DNA of 64,000 bases, taken from NCBI GenBank assembly GCA_019973155.2, contig BPQB01000007.1, positions 124,001 to 188,000 on the forward strand. Reading direction: 5' to 3'. Below, piece after piece: positions 21,954-34,200 of this stretch. Within the stretch, counting starts at the first letter, position 1. Each line of letters starts with the position of its first letter. The stretch is from Phanerochaete sordida (Eukaryota; Basidiomycota; Agaricomycetes; Polyporales; Phanerochaetaceae). The translations under genes and the position numbers were made by a program. Under the pieces are notes generated by a model, which did no database searches, was not told the origin of the DNA, and saw only the letters and a program-made list of their open reading frames with translations.

Positions 21954-24900
21954 ATGTCCGAAGAAGAGTCTCAGACACAGGTGTCTGCCGTCGCGGAACA
22001 CGCCGACGACCACGTTGAAGAACACGCCCTCTCTGCAGACGAGACCGTCGCAAGCGAAGGCCAGGCAGAAGACGCCGAACAGCACGATGAATCTGATCAG
22101 GTCGAGGCTGCGTCTGAGGAGGGGCACGCGAACGGCGCGTCGGAGGAGCCCGCCGAGGGCAACGAGGCTGCAGAGGACTCGCAGCCTGAGCAACCCGAGG
22201 CTGAGCCTGCTGTTGAACCAGTAGCCAGCCCCCCTCCTGCTGGGCCAGAGTCCCCCAAGAAGATTACTACTCCGCCCTCGCCTACCAAGCTCAGGACAGT
22301 GACCGCGAAGCCGACCGTACCCACGAGGACCGCTGGCAGTAAGACCGCGCCTTCAACCCCCCTTGTCAAGAAGGTGCGCATACATGAGCTACTCCACGCT
22401 TTACGCCAATTGACCTCTCCGTTCTTGCAGGTGTTGAACTCGGGAACCTTTGGCTCTGGGACCGCAAGAGCCGCGCCTGCTACTGCTACCACGAAGGCTA
22501 CCGCTACTTCTGGAGCAGCGTCCAAGGTGCCCGCTGCGACCCCTGCCATCCGAAAGACCGCCAGTACCTCTGCCGCTACATCTACGGCTGCTAAGAGGAC
22601 CTCGATGCCTCCACCAGCATCCACGGCTCGTCCCACTCCCTCGGCAACCACGCCCGCTGCCCGGAGAGCCTCCCTAGCTCCAGGTGCTAAGACAGCCGGA
22701 GCTGCGCCGGCAGCTAGACCCGCAGGAGCCGCAAAGGCCACCTCTCCGACCACTGCTACTGGGCCCACGCGCTCTTCCGTCACCTCTCCAGATGGCGTCA
22801 AGTCTCCCACAACTGCGCGACCAAGACCCTCGGTCGCTGAAGGTGTGAAGAGGGCTACACCGACACCTCGTGCCAGCCTGGCATCTTCGACTTCGAGCCG
22901 ACCTCCGAGTACCACCACCACCCGGCCTACTCGTACCGCAGGTTCCGCTTCTATCAGCTCCATCAAGGAGGTGCAAGATAATAGCAAGGTCGTGGAGGAG
23001 CTTAAGAACAAGGTGCATTTAGTCATCTTTGGACTCCGCCAGTGTCTAATGCTATTGCTAGCTCGCGGAGGCAACTGCATCCGTGGAGGCTAAGACGCAA
23101 GTGGTTGCCGAGCTCGAGAGCAAAGTCGCTGCTCTGCAGACTTCCCTCGATGAGGCTGTCGCCGATGCGAACGCCAAACAATCTTCGGTCGAGGAGCTTG
23201 AGAAAGCCAAGGCTGCCATTGAGAGCGAGCTCGCCGAAGTCAAGGCCGCCGTGGAAGCAGCCCGCGCAGATCGTGATGGAGATAGTACCGTGCTGCAGTC
23301 TGTGCAAGAAGAGGTATACACCAGCCTTCTTCCTCCTTGCACGCCCGTTAACAATTGCTGGTTAGCTCGCTGCCGCCAAGGCCGCAAATGCTTCTCAGAC
23401 AGAGATGATTCAGGGTTTGCAGGCGCAGATTGATACTTTGGAGGCGGAAGTTAAAGCTGCCAAGGAGAACCTGGACGTGCTAAAGTCGTCTTCCGGAGAG
23501 GCCTCGGAGGCAGCTGCAGCCGCAGCTGCTGTCGAGCACGACGCGCTCGTCCAGGCCAAGGCGAACCTCGAGGCGATTTCCTCTGAGCTTAACGCTCTTA
23601 AGGAGGAACACGCCAAGGCCCTCGCGGAGGCTCAGGAGAAGATCGCCGCGCTGGAAGAGAAGGCTGGTCGTAGCTCTGAGCTTGAGGCAGAACTTGCTCA
23701 ACTTCGTACGGAGAGCGAGGAGAAGGCAAACCGTGTCTCCGAACTCGAAGTCGAGATCCTGGAGTTGAAGGAGGAGCAGGAGAAAGTTCAGGACGAGCAT
23801 GCGAAAACTCTCGAGCGTATCAAGTCGCTCGAGGCGGACCTCGCACAGTCTGCTGCTGCCATGCAGGCGGCTGTCGACGCTGCCAAGGCGCAGCAGGACG
23901 ATCTCTCGACTGCCTCAGACTCTGCCGCACAGGCGCATGCCGAGCAGCTCAGCAAGGCGTCAGCAGAGTACGAAAAGCTCGAAGCTCAGCTGAAGGCTCT
24001 GCAAGAGGAGCTCGCGCAGGCTACTTCCGCCAATGAGCAGGCTAAGGCTGAAGCTGTCGCCGCTGCCGAAGAACAACGTGCTCGTCTGGAGGAACTGGAG
24101 AAGGTCCACCAGGCTAAGCAGGCTGCCCTCGCGGAGGAAGTAGAGCGACTCTCCGCAGAGCTCGAGGTGAGTATCGCGAGCTTGCGCCTCGATCGCTCGT
24201 ACTGACCGACCACGATCAGGGTCAAGAGTCAAAGTACAACGCGAAGGTGGAAGCCGTCCAGGCTGAGCACAACAAACTCCTCGAGGATGCGTTCAGCCGT
24301 GCGAAGGTTGGTCATCCTCCAGCCTGCCCGAGCAATGACTGATGCTGTCAACAGAACGACGCTGGTGAAGCTCACGGTCAGGAGCTGCAGGCACTGCGTG
24401 CACAGTCCCAAGCAGCTATTGAACAGCTCACCGCCTCCCATCAGTCTACCGTGGAAGGCTTGAAAGCTGAACATGCTGCCGCTCTTGAAAACCAGTCGAA
24501 GCAGCTCGAGAAGCAAATCGCCAACCAAACTCTCGAGCTCAATGCCACGCGCGAGGACCTCGCGAAGGCGAAGGCCGCGTTCACTTCCGCCTCGCGGGAG
24601 CTCCAGACAACGAAGGCGCAGCTTGAGGAAGCGCGCCAAGTTCTCACTTCTCTGGACAAGTCTGACAAGGACGTCACCATCACACGCCTCACTCAAGACC
24701 TCGCCAACCTCCGTGAAGAGCATGCTGCTCTTCAGGACATGCTCATGGCCCAGAATGACACCCTCCGCCAGGTCACAAACAACCACACGACCGAGCTCGA
24801 GGAGGCTGCGAAGGGCCGCGCAGAGGAGGTCACGAAGCTGCGCTCTGGGCACCAAGAGGAGCTTGACGCTCTCATGAAGGACAGGACGGCGCTCTCCATC

Positions 24901-25508
24901 CAGCTGTCGGACCTTCAAGGGGAGCTGGCCACCCTCAAGGCGACGCTGGAGGAGACTCAGGGCGCCACGCGGACGAATGGTACGACACACGAGCGATCCT
25001 CGAGCGTCACCAAGGAGGATCTCCAGAAGATGTACGAGGCGCACAACCTCAAGCTCTACGACCTGCAGGCGGAGCACGACCGCGCGATGCGCGCTCTCAA
25101 AGAAGAGCTCGAAGCAGCGCTTAATAAAGCCGACGAGCTCAACCAGGAGGTCGCGCGCAAGGCGATGGAGATCCAGTACTACGAGCAAGAACAAGAGGAA
25201 AACCAGGATTCAATCACACGGTATGTCAAGGTCTTTGGCTTCAAGAGTTTTCTCGCAGCTTGCGCTGCCCTGGCGGTTATTTACGGACTATTTTGAATTT
25301 TGCTCGCATTCCGCTACCGTCCTGATTTCGCTCCTTGCCAGTTCCCTTCATTTCGGACCATTAATTTATTTAGATATTGCGTTTGCCTCTTCTTTATACT
25401 CACATCCCCGCCACTCCTTTCGATAACACTCATTTTATCTTTCACAGACTGAAGGCAGATAACGACCACCTGCTTGACCAGCTCAAAGCCAAAGCGCAGG
25501 AAGCCTGA
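21954..25508 (+). CDS. Long coiled-coil protein with disordered Ala/Pro/Thr-rich head
   Basis: Seven exons join in frame (21954-22373, 22431-23012, 23062-23313, 23366-24166, 24220-24306, 24355-25220, 25448-25508), giving 1022 residues. The first ~100 residues are acidic (Glu/Ala-rich). Residues ~100-320 are Ala/Thr/Ser/Pro/Arg-rich and basic, as in microtubule- or membrane-binding disordered regions. From KEVQDNSKVVEELKNK to the end the protein is an almost unbroken heptad coiled coil. The final exon, LKADNDHLLDQLKAKAQEA, continues the coil. I cannot assign a family: golgins, CLIP-like linkers and myosin-tail-like tethers are all possible, and no CAP-Gly, GRIP or motor domain is visible. The last intron is 227 nt, about four times the others here. 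If it is retained, translation continues into a hydrophobic segment and stops at 25296 (see findings). Confidence 0.85.
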
Positions 25509-25953
25509 AAGCGCACGATTACCACAAGCTAGCCTCGCGGATTCCATGCCTTTTCAATGTTTCGAGGCTCCACGGACACGTTCAGAGGACGCCCTCAAGA
25601 ACCTGGTCGGAAGGTCGGATGTACTTTACAACCCCTGCTCTTCTCCATGAACTCCGCATTTGTTTCATCACAGTACAGACTTACTGCTAATGTAGGGTCG
25701 ATTGCGTTCCTCGTTTTTCTTCTGTCCCCGCTTTCATGTTCGCAAAATCATGTCGTTGTTGTTCGCATCGTATACCCCCGCAATAATCCATGCCATGCAG
25801 TCAACATCTCGTATCGATTCGCTCTACTCTACACCAGCAGTATATAAAGATCAAAACTAGATATGCTATCTCGACTTAACAGCCGTTAACAACCCATTAA
25901 GCATCCAGCGCTGTAGCTGACATGAGACCCGAGTGAACGACATGAAAACCCGA
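25509..25953. other. Convergent intergenic region
   Basis: 445 bp between the 3' ends of the coiled-coil gene (plus) and the F-box gene (minus). It is AT-richer than its surroundings. No gene seen. Confidence 0.5.
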
Positions 25954-27147
25954 TTATTTAATGTACTGTAGGATGTTTCTAGAGTGAAGCTGAGGGAGGT
26001 GGCAGCGCACGAACGCGGGGATGTCGTCCATGTATTCGGTAGCAGTATGCCAGGCGGTGACTTTGACCGCGACTTTGCTAAGGCTCGTGAAGGTATCCTG
26101 CAAAAGGGTCCCCTCCAAGCGCGCCCAATTGAGCCCGAAAAGCGTTCCGAGCAGTCGAATGTCGAGCGCGACGCTCTCAAGCTTGGCGGGATTGACGTCC
26201 GCCAGAAGCGCGTTTACCCATGGGACCGTTGCACCCAGCGCGATGGGGCAGTGCAGCGAGAGCGTCTCAAGGTTGGCGCAGCCTGCCAGCGTGAACTCGA
26301 ATGGCAGGCGGACATCTGCGACATAGTAAGTTTAGCGTTGCGGGCGTGAACAAAGATGCGGGTGATGCATACCTCGGTAGCTAGAGCAGTACCAGTCCAG
26401 CTCGACGTGCTTGAGCGTCGGCGCGGACACGCGCAGCAGCTCGCCGAGCATGATTGCATCGCTCTCGTAGGCGAGGCATGCCGAGATGCTCTCCAGCTCG
26501 TCGCAGATGTGCTCCTGCAGCAGCCATTCCACGAGCAGCTGCAGGTCCAGGTCCCGGCCCAATGTCAAATTCTTGATGCAGATATGGGCGGCCCGCTCCT
26601 CGACGGGATCACTGAGCAGCAGTTCCGGGCTGGTTTCCCACGATATGCCTCGGAGCGTACATTGCTGCAGCGATGGGAACGAGTGCAGGACGGAGGCAAA
26701 GCCGCCGAACGATGGGAAGCGGCAGTACTGGAGCGTGAGCTCCGTGGTTTGCACGAAGTTATGGAGAAGAGCGCTCTGAAACGCGATGTCGATTTCGAGC
26801 CAGGAGATCCCGAGCTGGTGGACATTCGGAAGAGCGGAGAACAACGGTTCCCAGGTGCGTAGGGCGGGTTCCTGGCCGTTATCTTTGTGAGGGTCTGGTG
26901 TCGCTTGAGGAGCGACTTTGGCCATGACCAGATGCTGGGTAAACTGTCCAACATATGGCGACTCGTGAAGCAGCTCCTGGAGAGTGCAGGCAGCTGCAGG
27001 AGACGAGAGGTAAACCCGATCATAGAGGTGGAAGCGGGCGGCCGGGTACCATGAGCGACATGTGAGACTGCAACTCTTCAACGACTGACGGTCGTCGTGC
27101 AGGAAGTCGACAATATAATCGCTGAGTTCGTTCGGGAGGGCGCCCAT
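25954..27147 (-). CDS. F-box-like protein with degenerate leucine-rich repeats
   Basis: Two exons. The first runs from ATG 27147 to about 26375, ending VELDWYCSSYR; the second begins DVRLPFEFTLAG and ends NILQYIK at the stop 25954-25956. The N-terminal 45 residues form an F-box: ALPNELSDYIVDFLHDDRQS followed by LKSCSLTCRSWYPAARFHLY. This segment would bind SKP1 in an SCF ubiquitin ligase. The rest has irregular repeats of the type LPNVHQLGISWLEID, FPSLQQCTLRGISW and CANLETLSLHCP, typical of basidiomycete F-box/LRR proteins that select substrates. Such genes are present in large, fast-evolving families in mushrooms, so orthology cannot be assigned. The long open frame upstream of 27147 contains no F-box sequence and is probably 5' flank. 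Confidence 0.85.
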
Positions 27148-28376
27148 GACCCTGAAAGCGCGAGAGAGAACGAAGCTGCTGAGGTGAGTATGTGGAGGGA
27201 TGCTGGAGGTCAAGAAGAACTTACAGACAGGGGCAGGGACAGATATGTGGGTCGGACAAGAGGAGGTCGGCGGGTTTTTATCTCCTTGCGACGGGGACTG
27301 ACTCACACGAACGACTCGATCACCGCCGCGACCTGAGGAAGATAAAGGGCAGCAGCACTGGGGCGGTTGGCGACCCTGATATAACCCTAAGAGCGGCCTC
27401 GGCAGTCCCACCTGTGTCATGAAACGTCGTTTATAACGCTCATTGTTCTGTATACCTGTACGTAAGACTACAGCCTGAAGGCAAACTGGGGACAGCGCGC
27501 AGTGATCCAACGTGATGTTTTCGCACTGCCGCCGCGGATGCGGGATATCCCTGGCTATTACCCGTGGGCCCTGGTGCGACCAGGGCACCGAGACGGTAGC
27601 TCAAACGGCTAGCGGGGTGGGGCCTGAGAGGTGTCGCCGACGGGACAGACGCGGTGTCTATCCGACGGTTTGCGGAGGCAATCTATCCGCGGAGCGGATG
27701 CCTGGCGGAGGAATGCGGAGAAGCCGACTCCGTTGGCCGTTGCTGCGCCTCCGACGTTGAGCGCAGATGCGCGGTCAATCATGAACATTGCCAGCAGCGG
27801 ATTTAAACATCTTATCAAATGAACATTTGCGCATGCAGACTTGTGTCGGGGCGCTGAGGAGACCCGTGGCCGAGGCCGCTGGCGTGCGCTCAGAGGACGA
27901 GGTCGCTGATTGCGACAAGGTAAAGAGACTAGAGTATCACAAAAAGGATGCACAGGTCCTGCAGGTTTTTGAGAGATCAGTTTCTAGCAGAGGTGATTGG
28001 CAGTAGAATGTACCTCGTTGCACCTCGGTCCTGTGCATCAGCGCCGCAGTACACTGGCAGAGGCCGTGGTCCCGGTCGCAGCGTACAGGCTCGGACACAG
28101 GCTCGGGACACAAAATGGGGATGCAAATAAGCATCGAGCGCAAAGTCAGTGCCAAAAGGAACGCGTGAAAATAATCGGATGCATGTGGTTCGAGGACGAG
28201 GATGAGACGACGCCGTCGACGGGAGCCAGCACCGCGTATGCGCGAATAGGCGCCCTGGTGATATCCCCAACGCTTCCGTCCGACTTCAGCTTGCGCCCTC
28301 CCTCGCTCCCCTCCGCCTCTCTTCCTCCCACCACCACCACCACTCCAGCCCCAGCGTCGCGCTCCTCCCCACAGCA
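27148..28376. other. Divergent intergenic region
   Basis: 1.23 kb between the F-box start (minus) and the YHM2 start (plus). The segment 28300-28370 is strongly C-rich and pyrimidine-rich just before the YHM2 ATG. No additional gene recognised; open frames on both strands look like composition effects. Confidence 0.5.
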
Positions 28377-29782
28377 ATGGCCATCGAGAAAGAACCAGGC
28401 CAGAAGGGTGTCAACTGGTCCAACATTGCCGTTGGTGAGTAGGACGCGCTCATTAGCGTCCGCTGCGGCCAGCTAATCGCTGCCAACACGCAGGTGGCAT
28501 CATGAACATGGTATATCGTACCTTCATATCTCCTACTGCCACCGACTAACGCGTTTCTTCTCGTGTTGCGCGTCATGTAGTTCGTAAGTACCGTCCGCCT
28601 TGTGTTTCGTGTACCATGCTAACCGTGCTTGCAGGAGGCAAGTCTCTTGAATGCTCCAGTCTTTGGCATCGTGTAACACGACATCTCATAGGTTACAACG
28701 CTTGGACAACCCCTCGAAGTGCTCAAGACTCAGATGGCTGCCAACCGATCGCAGTCGATGTTCCAGGCTTTGCAGACTGTGTGGAGTCGCGGTGGTGTTA
28801 CTGGCTTCTACCAGGGACTCATTCCATGGGTCGGTGATGTCTCATAATTTCAGACTCCTTGCTGAACACTCGCACTTGCAGGCATGGATTGAGGCGTCAA
28901 CGAAGGGTGCTGTGCTCCTCTTCACAGCCTCGGAGATTGAGTCTGCAGCGGTGAAGTCAGGCCTTGGCCCAGGTGCTGCAGGTCTCCTCGGTGGCATGGG
29001 CGGCGGAATCGCACAAGCATACGCTACCATGGGTGCGCTCCAATCACATGGATTATTGTGCCTTGACCGACTGTCTCGCTAGGCTTCTGCACGTGTATGA
29101 AGACCGCCGAAATCACGCGCCACAAACAAGCAGCCTCGGGCATCAAGCCGCCATCGACGTGGGCCGTGTTCGCTGACATCTATCGTCGCGAAGGTATTGC
29201 CGGTATTAACAAGGGTGTCAATGCTGTCGCAGTACGCCAGTGCACGAACTGGGGCTCACGGTGCGTAGTGTCGCTTGGCGATGACGTATGCGGGGTTGAC
29301 GGATGAATCATTCAAGCATGGGTTTCGCTCGCTTGGCTGAGAGCACAATACGGAAAGTCAAGGGCAAGAGCGAAAATGAGAAGCTTTCTGCGCTCGAGAA
29401 GATTTCGGCGTCGAGTATTGGTGGTGCCCTTGCGACGTGGAACCAGCCCATCGAGGTCGTTCGTGTCGAGGTCAGTAGAAGACCACCGAAATGGAATGCA
29501 CGTTGACGCGCTCGTCCATAACCCAGATGCAGTCCATGTCGAAATCAGCAGGCGCCGCCGGCCGTCCCGAGAAGCTGACGATCTTCAACACCCTCTCGTA
29601 CATTTACCGTGAAAATGGTATCAAGGGCCTGTACCGCGGCGTCACTCCACGAATCGGTCTCGGTATTTGGCAGACGGTGTGCATGGTCTCCTTTGCAGAC
29701 TACGTCAAAGCTTGGTGCGTCTCACACGAAGCAATATGTTTCTGCTCGTCCTCACTTGGATTATAGGGTCAAGGGCAAGTAA
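28377..29782 (+). CDS. YHM2: Mitochondrial citrate/oxoglutarate carrier
   Basis: Inner-membrane carrier exchanging citrate for oxoglutarate, which supports cytosolic NADPH supply in yeast. Exons 28377-28434, 28494-28510, 28581-28583, 28635-28637 and 28692-28829, then further exons to the stop at 29780-29782. The joined N-terminus reads [20 protein letters not shown], where F and E come from two 3-nt exons. Family blocks are [20 protein letters not shown], then [19 protein letters not shown], then [20 protein letters not shown], then [17 protein letters not shown] and [16 protein letters not shown]. These match Yhm2, including its altered carrier signatures (GQPLEV and NQPIEV instead of Px[DE]xx[RK]). 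The protein ends KAWVKGK. The intron before VTTLG begins with GC (GC-AG). Confidence 0.95.
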
Positions 29783-30141
29783 GCGGATGTCCTGTATTTA
29801 TTTCCGTGATTTTTGGGACGTACGGCCTCACGCATTAGACACTCCCGGAAGCGTCGCCTTCTGGATCCTGGATCTGTTACCTACATACCATAGTCTGTAT
29901 CCTAGTGCTTTCGCTATACACTTCGCTTTGCTATCCGGCCTCTTTCGTGGACTGTCGCATGTGTATTCAAGGGCCCCTCGGGTATCCGGATGCGTGCCCA
30001 CGCCCGTGACCCGCGCTCGTGTCAGGTCTCGACGTTCGGTCGCCGCTGACACTCGTATATAACGCCCAGTACCCACGACATGAACTCTGCCCTTGGCCTC
30101 GTTCACATCTCAACGTTACACGCTCGGCCTCGTGTCAAACA
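29783..30141. other. Intergenic region
   Basis: 359 bp between two plus-strand genes. A TATA-like CGTATATAAC is at 30055-30064, about 80 bp before the next ATG. No gene seen. Confidence 0.5.
30055..30064 (+). promoter_or_regulatory. Candidate TATA element of the Mpv17/PMP22 gene
   Basis: CGTATATAAC about 80 bp upstream of ATG 30142. Found by eye only. Confidence 0.35.
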
Positions 30142-31111
30142 ATGAGCAGCACACGAGTCGCGTACCCGACCACTGTTTCGACCCCGGCTGGCTCTCTCGT
30201 GTCGAAGCAGAGGGCGAACACCCTGCTGAGGTCGCTTCTGCAGGCATACCTGAGGGAGCTGTCCGCGCACCCTCTGCGCACGAAGTGCTTCACCGTCGGT
30301 AATCTCAGTTCTCTGGTTTATGCTACAGCCCCCCGCTGACCGCGTACAGGCACCTTCAACTTCGTCCAGGACATCCTTGGGAACCACCTCGCGGGCGTGC
30401 CCCCGAGGCGTGTGCCCAAGGATGCGCCTTTCTACGAGAAGCTCGCCGCTGCGCTGAAGCTCGACGCGCGGGCCTTCAAGATGGCCATTTATGGCTTCTG
30501 CGTGTCGGCCCCCCTGTCGCACTACACGACGGGCACGCTCCAGCGCATGTTCGCGGGCAAGACCAACACCCTCTTCGGCAAGCTCGCGCAGATTCTGACG
30601 AGCCTGCTCGTGCAGTCGCCCATGGTGGCCCTCAGTGAGTGGCTGGCGACTCTGAGAGGCCCCATGCTAACAGCCCCCGTCCAGCGTACCTGTCCTGCAC
30701 CGCAATAATCAACGGTGCACGCACGAAGCGCGAGATTATGGACTTCGTTAAGCCGAGGTTCATGGGAATTATCAAGGCACGTTCTCCACCGCCTTGACAA
30801 AGCACCGTCTTACATCGGCTCTAGATCTCGATGGTGTCGACGCCGTTCGGCATGCTTGTCGCACAGTACTGCCTGCCTCCCGAGGTGCGACCTTATATGT
30901 TTATGATCTTGGACGCGAGCACTGAATTGCACGGTAGCTTTGGGTTCCTTGGTTCAACGGTATCACTTTCTGCATCGGAGTAAGCATCTCTTCTGTGTTA
31001 CCACGTCGTGTGACTGACCACCGCTCTCAGACAACTCTGAGCGTGATGATCAAGAGGGGTGCTGTGAAGCAGCACCGCGACCAGCTGAAGAAGGACGAGA
31101 AGAAGGACTAG
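30142..31111 (+). CDS. Mpv17/PMP22-family membrane protein
   Basis: Integral membrane protein of the peroxisome or mitochondrial inner membrane (Mpv17/PMP22/SYM1 family). Joined exons read LSAHPLRTKCFTVGTFNFVQ, then FKMAIYGFCVSAPLSHYTTG, then LLVQSPMVALTYLSC, then KISMVSTPFGMLVAQYCLPP. After an intron following PPE comes LWVPWFNGITFCIG, then TTLSVMIKR. This order (K-x-x-T-G near the N-terminus, GPLSHY-like helix, C-terminal W-x-P-x-x-N helix) is the family layout, with four hydrophobic segments. The lysine-rich tail HRDQLKKDEKKD is probably cytosolic. The N-terminal ~25 residues are Thr/Ser/Arg-rich. The sequence cannot decide between peroxisomal PMP22-type and mitochondrial SYM1-type. The 3' end is 139 bp from the convergent TRS85 gene. 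Confidence 0.85.
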
Positions 31112-31250
31112 TCTGTCCAAGGCGTTCACACATGGACTGTTTATATGTTCCTCCCTTCAACCTGGATGTATCATGTCTGTTCGTTCCAGTCCAATATCCC
31201 AATTACCATTGTGTATATCTACGAAGGTATCTTCCGGACGCAGCAATCGT

Positions 31251-34200
31251 CTAGGGTCTCGAGATGTCTATGACAGTCACGGAAGAGCTATCGCTCGCTG
31301 GTGCTTGCTGCTGGTACCGTTGTCGGACTTTCCATTGGGCAGAATCGTCCTCCGAGGGCTCTCCGACCTCGGTCTCGACCGACCAGGATGTGAGCGCGTA
31401 GCACCCAGGCCTGTCTACAGTCATCTTCGTGCGGACTGTGCAAACCTGCGACGCGGCGAGTTGGCCCCGATGTGTCAGACGACCGCTGTACTGCGGTGGT
31501 AAACGATTGCTGTGTGGAGGCGGTCAGCGCGCCCATCCTCTGAAGACATGTGATGATACATACGGATTAGGTGGGCTGGATGTTGGCACTGCAGGCAGCT
31601 TGAAGGTGTACTTCAGCGGGTGTGTGAGAGAGACATTTCGTAAAGTGAACGTCACTGGGACTTGGCATGGTCTGCGAGATGATGAGCATCGACACAGGCC
31701 AGCTATAGCGTGTTGACATACCCTGCGGAGAAGTCGTGCTTGACTTCTTGGCCATCGTGACTGACGACGACCATTGGATCTATCTCTGCGTTCCACTCCG
31801 AGTTCCGTACCGCCTCGAGCATCTCTAGTCGTTGGCGCTGCGTCTCGGCATACATACTCCGCTTCTCCTTAGCGTTCTCCGCCTCCTCGATGATCTCCCG
31901 TAGAGGTGCGTGCGTAGCGCCAAGCCGTAGACCAGACACTAAGCAATGCCCTGATCGCCCTTGCGAGGGAAATTCCCAGAAGATGAGAAAGTCGACAAAG
32001 CCCGGGTTGTAAATTGGAAAGATTTGACGGTGTAAATGTGACGGTATGTAAGGGTGGGACGCTGAGACCGCCGCGGTCGCCATGGCTCTTCGAGTTTGTT
32101 CGACAAAATGACGAGTGGACGGAACGTTGACCGGATGAATCCTATCGCCCTAAGGCAGAGTATGGTTAGTATCAGGAACAATTCGACTTGGGAGAGGTAC
32201 TAACATTGGAAAGGTGTTTGAAACGCAGGGTGATCGTCGGCGGGTTGTCTTGTGAGGGAACGTCTCCTAGCACGACACGCCGAACTTGCGCTGAGACAAA
32301 GCGAGCGATATCATCAGCGTCCGACTCATCGCTGCTTCGTCCTACTACAGCAGAAACACGTGTGCTCTGCTGCGAGGGCAAAACAACCCTGCTATACAGG
32401 TGCCATGAGCTCCTCAAAACAGCATAGATGCAAATTCGTGCACACCTCGAACTGGTTGACAGAGGGGAACAGTCCCATATATGACTGACGAAGGTCACCT
32501 GCGTGAGTCGTACAGTGTTCGAGGCCACGTTGGTGATTTGTAGCTTAACGGAGTAGAAATCACTCGGCGAAAGGCCGGCCTTCGCCAAAGTTTCTATGTG
32601 AAGCACGTGCTGGACGTCGTAGTGGCGCGTGAGCCGTGCTGAATGGAACGTATCATCCCCAACCTGCATCCGAGCAATCAGCGTAGCCTCAAAGATAGAG
32701 GACAGTTTACACCTACCTCTCGGTACACCATAAGGAGCGATAGGTCGTGCTCGCCGGTTCGTGCAGCGTATAGAAGCAAGGGTAATTGAACTTCTTGCCC
32801 GGGCTCTAGTTTGGAAGCAGAGTCTACATGCGTCAAATCGACGAGGTACGGCTCTGGAGCAGCAAGTGAATTTGCAGACTGGAATGTCTCCGTGCTCTGG
32901 GCAGCATCTGGAATGAAGCACTCATAAGTTGACGAAATGGTCACGATGAAACGACAGACCTTCTGACGGTGCAGCACTATGGTCGATCCACAACTGGGCC
33001 GCAGTATCGGAGACCAGCCACAGCTCGCTGATTGACCGGCTGCCAGAGTTGTGCAATCGGACGTCGACACGCCGACGCTCCCCTTGATACAGACTAAGGT
33101 GCCTGCCGTCGATAAATGTAGTTTGCAGCCTGTAGCCCGAGTCCTCGACCTCGGTCTTTATGAGAACGTCTGGCGCGTACACCTTGTTCTGACGCTGATG
33201 GGGCGTGTCATGCAGCCTTCGCCCTCGCACGGCCAACGACTCCGTGACCGGCAATAACGAGAGGAAGCTGAACTTGACATGTGTCGCAACTAACGTCGCT
33301 GGCCTCGAGCACTTGACTGCGACTGGTATCTGTGCTAGCCGATAAGCTTCAGTCCAAGATCCAGAACCAAGTTGACCGACCGTCCTGCTTTCTCTCGCGC
33401 CAAGGACCAAGTCGTCGATGGTCTCGACTTCCACAAAATCAGGCGTGGATGTTTGTCCCTCAGCGCTCGCATCTTGAACGACCACAGTGAGGTCAGCGAG
33501 CGTCACCTCCACGTTGAGCGGATTCCGCAGAACGACGTCAATCCAAAATGGATCTACACGGAACGTTAATCCATGCGTCCCGATGACAGACTTACTACTT
33601 ACCGTGCACCGCAGCTTTTCCAGTCGGCTGTAACCGCTCCTTGCCGCGAGGTCTCCAGAAAGTTGCCCATTGTTCCTCCAACTGCTCCCATCTCTGTGGA
33701 TCTCCGTCCGTAGCATTTCCTGGAAGCCTTAGGCGAGTCTCCCTCGGCTGAGAGAATCTGACAGGCAACTCAAGTACCGTTGAGTTGAAGCGATCCTGCT
33801 CGATGGTTTTGAAGTGCTATACGGATGATGTATGATGAGGTAAACTCTTGTGGATACAAGGATAGGATAGCCCACCTTCAGCGCAACGCGGAAGTCCTCT
33901 AGGTAGACGCGATCCGTGGAAGCGCCACGCCCAGGTGCTGTGCTGTCGTCGTTGACCAGACCCAGACCTTGCGGTGGGGTGACCTGAGGGCCCGGATCGC
34001 GGAGAAGGCCTACGAAGTACCTCACAGCTCCCTCCGTATCCCCTGTCGTGTACAGCAGCCGGCCTGCACGATTAAGATTCAGCAAGAATGGTAGCTAGGA
34101 CGACGACGGACTTACCGAGCTCGTGCTCGATACCAGGGAGTACAGCGTCGAACCCCTTCCACTGCGAAACACTGCGATCCTCGCTTTCCCAGAAGGAAGG

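Noticed and set aside
22097..25194. Minus-strand open frames of more than 300 residues under the coiled-coil gene
   Set aside because: Mirror images of Ala/Glu/Leu-rich codons on the plus strand. The plus frame has the heptad pattern and consistent introns.
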